Shown: piece by piece, positions 5,606-9,805 of the stretch
How the letters are laid out: each line of letters starts with the position of its first letter
Numbering within the stretch: the first letter of the stretch is position 1
From: JBLIOB01 sp047639575
GTDB lineage: Bacteria > Bacteroidota > Bacteroidia > Flavobacteriales_D > Parvicellaceae
Assembly (NCBI GenBank): GCA_047639575.1
Contig: JBLIOB010000147.1
Span: forward strand, 1-9,805
DNA: 9,805 nt
Direction of reading: 5' to 3'
Made by a program: the position numbers and the translations under genes
Notes under the pieces: model-generated
The model's database searches: none
The model's input: the letters and a program-made list of their open reading frames with translations, nothing else
What the model was told of the DNA's origin: nothing

Positions 5606-6577
5606 ATGACCATCAGTGGCTTCACCTTCGTTAAGAACGCATCTAAACTTTACATTCCAGCTAAAGAGGCAATTTTGTCTGTGCTGCCTATTTGTGATGA
5701 GTTTGTAATAGCGATTGGAGATAACGATGTGGACGATACAACGATGGACATAATCAATAGTATTGGTTCAGATAAGATTAAGATTGTTCATACAAAATGG
5801 GATACAGAGACGTATGTTATGAACACTGAGTTTGCACGTCAGACAGATATTGCCAAAGACAATTGTACAGGAGATTGGCTGTTCTACATTCAATGTGATG
5901 AAGCTATTCATGAGAACGATTTACCTAAAGTGAAATCCGCCTGTGAGACATATATGAATCGAAAAGAAGTGGAAGGTTTATTGTTTAAATATTTCCATTT
6001 CTGGGGAGATTATCAGCACTATCATGATGATCATGTTTGGTACAAAAAAGAAATCAGGGTAATTAGAAATGACCCAAAAATTCATAGTTGGAAAGACGCG
6101 CAATCTTTCCGAAAATTTGATTCGTTTGATGGAAGCTTTAATGATTATCAGAAGAAAGAGGATTCGACAAAATTAAATGTCATCGAGCTAGATGCTCACA
6201 TCTATCATTACGGCTACGTGCGTCCTCCAGCTATGATGACCACCAAAAACAAGAAAAGTAGTGATTCATATCGTGGAGCGGAAGCCACAAAAGAATTCAT
6301 GAAGGATACTCCGGATGCCTATGATTACGGCCCTTTGAATAAGCTTAAAGAGTTTAACGGGCAACACCCTAAAGTAATGACCGATTGGATCAAGGAACAT
6401 GATTGGACGGATGAACTTCAATATGCTGGTAGTCGAAATGCAAATAGGCCAAAGCATAAGCATGAGAAGACCAAGTATAAAGTGGTTAGCTGGGTTGAGA
6501 ACAGCTTAAATGGGGGCAAAGTAATCGGAGGTTTTAAGAACTACAATATTCTTGGCAAGGACGATGGAATTAATTAA
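5606..6577 (+). CDS. Glycosyltransferase family 2-like protein
   Basis: I choose ATG 5606 (323 residues), because MTISGFTFVKNASKL begins at the first beta strand as in GT-A enzymes; the TTG at 5597 lies inside the putative promoter box. Visible parts are the nucleotide-binding start at 1-16, CDEFVIAIGDNDVDDTT at 30-46 and the likely metal site FYIQCDEAIHE at 93-103, where Asp98-Glu99 stand in place of a DxD. The sequence HFWGDYQHYHDDHVWYKKEI at 131-150, followed by RVIRN, fits an acceptor/lid region. No membrane segment or signal peptide is present, so it acts in the cytosol on an NDP-sugar. The last 40 residues, after a basic stretch KHKHEKTKYK, are of unknown role. The 3' end overlaps the next gene by 14 bases if that starts at 6564, so the two are probably one operon. 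Specific sugar and acceptor are not readable. Confidence 0.82.
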   Translation: MTISGFTFVKNASKLYIPAKEAILSVLPICDEFVIAIGDNDVDDTTMDIINSIGSDKIKIVHTKWDTETYVMNTEFARQTDIAKDNCTGDWLFYIQCDEAIHENDLPKVKSACETYMNRKEVEGLLFKYFHFWGDYQHYHDDHVWYKKEIRVIRNDPKIHSWKDAQSFRKFDSFDGSFNDYQKKEDSTKLNVIELDAHIYHYGYVRPPAMMTTKNKKSSDSYRGAEATKEFMKDTPDAYDYGPLNKLKEFNGQHPKVMTDWIKEHDWTDELQYAGSRNANRPKHKHEKTKYKVVSWVENSLNGGKVIGGFKNYNILGKDDGIN

Positions 6578-7901
6578 GAGTTGGATGATTAATAAGGCCA
6601 GTTTAATTCTAATGTTTGGAGTTTTGGCAGTTTTGTTTTTGCCTCAAGTGTTTGTTCAAGGTATGTTTTCTGATGGTGTAAAGTACGCAGCTGAGAGTCT
6701 GGAATTTAGCCAACGCCATGAGTTTTGGGGTTTAAACCCAGGACATCCTCCTATGCTTTATTGGTTAGAAGGATTGTTTTTTAATCTTATCGGGGATCAT
6801 TTTTTTACGGAAAGACTTTTTGATTTAACAGTGTTAGGCGCAACGATATTGTGTTTGAACGGTGTGCTTCGAAAACTAAAATTGGCAAAAAAAACCACCT
6901 CTTTTGTGATAATAACATTTTTGTTATTTCCATTAAGTCATTGGGGTCAGATGCAAAACCTATTAGAACCACTTTTATCTTTGTTTTGTCTTTTCAGCAT
7001 ATTTTTATTGTTAAAAGCTCAAGAACAGAACAACATTCGAGGTCAAATTGCATTTGCGATATTCGCTGGTATCTCGGTCTGTGCAGCATTCCTCTGTAAG
7101 GGTGTTGTTTCATTGTTTCCCATCGTATTTCCCATCGTGTTCGGAATTGTATTCAGGTCCAAATTAAGACTAGGTATTATGCAGCTAGCGATTTTGGTAT
7201 TACTTCTGTCTACTGCTGGTATTTTACTTTGGGTAAATGATGATTCGAATCGTTTTTTTAACGAATATTTCAATCGACAGTTGGTACCTGCACTCGCAGG
7301 CAATTTGGATCGGGCCTCAAGTAGATGGCATATTATTGAAAGACTTTTATCGGAAGAGTTAATAATCTATATTCCCATGCTTATTTTGTTTTTAGTTCGA
7401 AGACAAAAGTTGATTCAATTACCGGATGAGACAAAAAAATGGTCTTTCATATTCTTTGTTGTAGGATTAAGTGCCTCTATTCCTATTATTTTGAGCCCAA
7501 AACAAAGTGGCTTTTACATTATTCCGGCTCTTCCATATTTCTTTTTAAGTGCGATTCTGGTCTATGGATCTTTATTGGAAGGAGTGATCCGGCATGTGGT
7601 CTTTCAAAAATTGGTTTTAGCAATAGGGGTGCTTACAATTATTGCGGGAGGAGTTATTACCGTTAACTCGTATGGTGGTTATCAGCGAGATAAAGAGGTA
7701 ATACAGGCTATAGATTACTTCGGGAGAAATAATGATTCCGACCGTATATTGTATAGTAATGAATTGTATGCAGAGTTTGGAATAAGTGCTTATTTTAAAA
7801 GAAGATTAGGAATTACAATAGCTAAAGATACTGGAGGTGAAATGTTACCGAAGTTGATCCGGGATGAAAATGGGGCTTTTATAATTGCAGAAGACTTCTA
7901 G
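6564..7901 (+). CDS. ArnT/PMT-type membrane glycosyltransferase (GT-C fold)
   Basis: Read from ATG 6564 this is a 445-residue protein with about eleven hydrophobic segments up to residue 370 and a soluble tail of about 75 residues. The first long loop has MFSDGVKYAAESLE (Asp37, the position of the catalytic acid in GT-C enzymes), followed by NPGHPPMLYWLEGLFFNLIG at 58-77 and ERLFDL; the HPP motif after this loop is typical of the PMT_2/ArnT group. SPKQSGFYIIPALPYFF at 311-327 is another family mark. Such enzymes transfer a sugar from a polyprenyl-phosphate carrier to lipid A, glycan or protein on the periplasmic side. A TTG at 6552 and an ATG at 6585 are alternative starts. The start lies inside the upstream transferase gene, which points to coupled expression. 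The sugar and acceptor are not determinable. A 12-base tandem duplication (7116-7139) repeats FPIV in one membrane segment. Confidence 0.83.
   Translation: MELIKSWMINKASLILMFGVLAVLFLPQVFVQGMFSDGVKYAAESLEFSQRHEFWGLNPGHPPMLYWLEGLFFNLIGDHFFTERLFDLTVLGATILCLNGVLRKLKLAKKTTSFVIITFLLFPLSHWGQMQNLLEPLLSLFCLFSIFLLLKAQEQNNIRGQIAFAIFAGISVCAAFLCKGVVSLFPIVFPIVFGIVFRSKLRLGIMQLAILVLLLSTAGILLWVNDDSNRFFNEYFNRQLVPALAGNLDRASSRWHIIERLLSEELIIYIPMLILFLVRRQKLIQLPDETKKWSFIFFVVGLSASIPIILSPKQSGFYIIPALPYFFLSAILVYGSLLEGVIRHVVFQKLVLAIGVLTIIAGGVITVNSYGGYQRDKEVIQAIDYFGRNNDSDRILYSNELYAEFGISAYFKRRLGITIAKDTGGEMLPKLIRDENGAFIIAEDF
7116..7139 (+). repeat. 12-bp tandem duplication within the ArnT-like gene
   Basis: TTTCCCATCGTA (7116-7127) is followed directly by TTTCCCATCGTG (7128-7139), 11 of 12 bases equal. 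It is in frame and makes FPIVFPIV within a transmembrane segment at about residues 185-192. Confidence 0.7.
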
Positions 7902-7938
7902 CTAAAATTGAGGTAATGGATACATTTAAAGGATTAAA

Positions 7939-8544
7939 CTATAAGGATCCAAAATCACCGAAGCGAATTCCAACTTGAAAAGATAATCCGCTTAGCGACT
8001 GGTCATTTAGGCCGTACGTCTTACTTCCTGATGTTATTCGATAACCAGGCCCAAGATGAATCTGTATATCATCAGTAAGACCATAATTAATTAAAAGCTC
8101 TGGTTCTGCATAAACGAAGCCAGATCTGGTTGGATGACTTGTCGGGAGAACCGTAGATGCTATAGACTCACCTATTGCCACAGTAACGGGTAAAGAAAAG
8201 TACAACCGTTGATTACGGGTAATTCTAAACTTCTTTTCAAAATAGGCGCCAATGTGATAATTCGTGAATTTCCCTCCTTCTGGAATAATTCCATGGTGCT
8301 TGTCTTGGGAATAGTAAAAAGACATTCCTCCTGTAAATGATCCGTCTGGATTTGTATGACCGCCTCTTGCGCCAAAAGAGTAAAAACTATTGGTAACGGA
8401 AGGCTTTACTTCAGCTTGAATGGTTAATTCCTCCCAAGACAATAGATAACGAGTAGCAAGTTCGAAAAGTTCCCATCCACCTTGAGATTTAGCTTTTGGT
8501 ATAAAGCAAACAAGAAGAACTAGAATGAGGATGGCGTGTCTCAT
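7939..8544 (-). CDS. Exported protein of unknown function, possibly a small outer-membrane beta-barrel
   Basis: I do not recognise a specific family. The 201-residue product starts MRHAILILVLLVCFIPKAKS, a Sec signal peptide with likely cleavage near residue 20 (AKS before Q). The mature part has no hydrophobic helix but many short alternating polar/aromatic strands: SFYSFGARGG, GSFTGGMSFYYSQ, YHIGAYFEKKFRI, RLYFSLPVTVAIG, YAEPELLINYGL, DIQIHLGPGYRITSG and the end LSFQVGIRFGDFGSL. That pattern suits a beta-barrel of about eight strands or an outer-membrane-associated beta protein. No lipobox Cys is seen. It lies 60 bases downstream of the metalloprotease gene on the same strand, and its stop faces the ArnT-like gene across 37 bases with no clear terminator hairpin. 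Upstream, TAATTTTA on the - strand is only a weak -7 candidate. Confidence 0.75.
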   Translation of the reverse strand: MRHAILILVLLVCFIPKAKSQGGWELFELATRYLLSWEELTIQAEVKPSVTNSFYSFGARGGHTNPDGSFTGGMSFYYSQDKHHGIIPEGGKFTNYHIGAYFEKKFRITRNQRLYFSLPVTVAIGESIASTVLPTSHPTRSGFVYAEPELLINYGLTDDIQIHLGPGYRITSGSKTYGLNDQSLSGLSFQVGIRFGDFGSL

Positions 8545-8604
8545 AATTTGATGGTAATAAGGTAGATAAAATTAGGTTTCAATGGTCACCTGTACTGCAA
8601 GAAT

Positions 8605-9805
8605 CTAGCCAGTTTTCTTCACCTTAATCAGTTTACTTGTTCCGTTAAGTTGAATCGATCCTCTTTTCTTTCGAGCAGAAACAGTGTTCTTACCTTTGTA
8701 TTTTTTGCAAAATACGATACCATTCCATTCATTTTGACAGCCATTAGAAATAAAGGCATTATTCAAGATTACCTTGGCCTTTTTTTCAATGAATATAGTT
8801 GCTCCAGCAGCTAAAAACTGATTGCGATTAATTTCCAGTGTCGCTTTTTTCTTCACTACTATATCTCCTTGTAACGCCCTACTACGATCCCAAACCTCTT
8901 TCCCTCTTACCGTAATTGTAAGTTCAGGATCATAGTTACAAGCTGTTGTTATCATGATTCTTTTCTCTAATGAGGTGTAATTCCTATAAATATGGCCGAT
9001 TTGCAATGGAGAAAGGTAGTGTCTGCATCCATTGTAGCCCATAATGTTATTTGATATCGTGGTCGAATTGCACTTGCAGCCTGAGCAGAACTTATCTTTT
9101 TTTGGAAGATCGCTAAATTGAGGATAGTTCGTATGGCTTAACCCTAAGGTGTGACCAATTTCATGCGCTGTTAGTTTGGTTCCGGCCCATCCTCCTCCTT
9201 TTACGAAATTAGAAACGTTCATGTAGTTAGGCGAAGGCGCACACCCAAATTGAATCTGCTTTGCACTTCCCCCAGTCAGGAAAAGGTGAAGATGATATGG
9301 ATCCGAATTGGTAAGGTTTTTCCAGTTATCCGGACTACAGTTTAAATCGATCTTTTTAAAGTAAGTCGCATTAAATATGCTATCCGATTGTAAACTTTTT
9401 AGATTCTCTTTAAGCACTAAAACGGTGGTTTTCCCTACTTTGTTAACGGACTTTTTATGCAACGTAATCGGTCCGTTTTCGGTCGAGACTACCAATGAGT
9501 CAGATCGGTAAAACCCACGAAATGCATTTAAATTATTGAAAATGAATTTATTCGTGCTTAAGTCTACCGAATCTACTTTCATAGGCCAACTGTGGCCGAT
9601 AACGATAGTCACTCTGTTTCGATCCCATCCTGCTGAATCTACGTGAAATTGAACGTCATCTAAACGAAACCGGACTCTGCTATCATGTATAGTCGGGGGG
9701 TTAGAGGCGACTTTTATCGAAGGGTCCGACAGTTTGTTATAAAAGGCATTGCAGTTGTCAATAATCCCCTGGATAATTTCACGATCTTCATCACAGTCCG
9801 TAAAG
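8605..9805 (-). CDS. Metzincin zinc metalloprotease, M43/pappalysin-like, 5' end outside the window
   Basis: The frame is open to the right edge, so 399 residues are visible and the true start and signal peptide lie beyond 9805. The edge-proximal part (IHDSRVRFRLDDVQFHVDSA) resembles the prodomain-to-catalytic junction of Bacteroidota secreted metalloproteases. The zinc site HEIGHTLGLSH, at 9133-9165, is a complete HExxHxxGxxH metzincin motif with three His ligands and the catalytic Glu. A Met-turn, NNIMGYNGC, follows about 31 residues after the third His and is then followed by YLSPLQIGHIYR. Between them lies a Cys group (CSGCKC plus C of YNGC), probably disulfide-bonded. The last 120 residues (GDIVVKKKATLEI, AGATIFIEKKAKVILNN, NEWNGIVF) look like beta-helix-type repeats. 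The protein ends KVKKTG without a recognisable type IX secretion sorting domain. It is presumably an extracellular protein-cleaving enzyme. M43 versus another metzincin family is unsettled. Confidence 0.88.
   Translation of the reverse strand, partial: FTDCDEDREIIQGIIDNCNAFYNKLSDPSIKVASNPPTIHDSRVRFRLDDVQFHVDSAGWDRNRVTIVIGHSWPMKVDSVDLSTNKFIFNNLNAFRGFYRSDSLVVSTENGPITLHKKSVNKVGKTTVLVLKENLKSLQSDSIFNATYFKKIDLNCSPDNWKNLTNSDPYHLHLFLTGGSAKQIQFGCAPSPNYMNVSNFVKGGGWAGTKLTAHEIGHTLGLSHTNYPQFSDLPKKDKFCSGCKCNSTTISNNIMGYNGCRHYLSPLQIGHIYRNYTSLEKRIMITTACNYDPELTITVRGKEVWDRSRALQGDIVVKKKATLEINRNQFLAAGATIFIEKKAKVILNNAFISNGCQNEWNGIVFCKKYKGKNTVSARKKRGSIQLNGTSKLIKVKKTG

Noticed and set aside
6552..6563. TTG 6552 as the start of the ArnT-like gene
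   Set aside because: ATG 6564 follows four codons later and is a stronger start; nothing conserved lies in the four extra residues.
7902..7938. Terminator between the ArnT-like gene and the facing exported-protein gene
   Set aside because: I find no stem longer than a few bases and no T-run.
9610..9612. GTG at 9612 (- strand) as the start of the metalloprotease
   Set aside because: The same frame runs without a stop to the window edge and encodes sequence typical of these proteases (IHDSRVRFRL), so the start lies outside.
1..9805. tRNA, rRNA, CRISPR arrays, insertion sequences, phage or plasmid genes
   Set aside because: No cloverleaf, regularly spaced repeat, transposase or integrase sequence was found on reading both strands.

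Overview
The window is AT-rich and gene-dense and looks like a chromosomal segment of a Bacteroidota bacterium, most likely Flavobacteriales (inference). The evidence is several Bacteroidota-type promoter boxes (TTTG about 18-19 bases upstream of TAnnTTTG), near absence of Shine-Dalgarno sequences, rnpA directly followed by a C-terminal-processing (S41) protease gene, and the protein family types present.

Region 1 (1-1501+) is housekeeping. It holds the 3' end of an imidazolonepropionase-like amidohydrolase gene cut by the left edge, then a 334-base gap, then rnpA. The gap is not empty. It has a near-consensus promoter (805-835), about 180 bases that fold by eye into a chain of stem-loops, and a strong intrinsic terminator (989-1020). 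I read this as an independent structured small RNA gene of about 841-1020, and it is the best candidate here for something undescribed. A 30-codon ORF (854-946) inside it is the main rival explanation.

Region 2 (1088-4763) is a + strand run in which rnpA overlaps the S41 protease gene by 11 bases and the protease is followed 6 bases later by an O-antigen-ligase-like membrane protein. The start spacing suggests co-transcription and translational coupling.

Region 3 (4764-7901) is a glycan-building group. A WaaE-like family 2 glycosyltransferase lies on the - strand, back to back with a second family 2-like transferase on the + strand across only 42 bases. The second overlaps an ArnT/PMT-type membrane glycosyltransferase gene. 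With the ligase this gives four proteins suited to assembling and transferring surface glycan (LPS, polysaccharide or protein-linked): cytosolic NDP-sugar transferases, a polyprenyl-phosphate-sugar-dependent membrane transferase and a polymer ligase.

Region 4 (7939-9805, - strand) encodes exported proteins. One is a small protein with a signal peptide and outer-membrane-barrel-like character. The other is a metzincin metalloprotease with a complete HEIGHTLGLSH zinc motif, whose 5' end runs off the right edge. No tRNA, rRNA, CRISPR array, insertion sequence or phage gene was seen.
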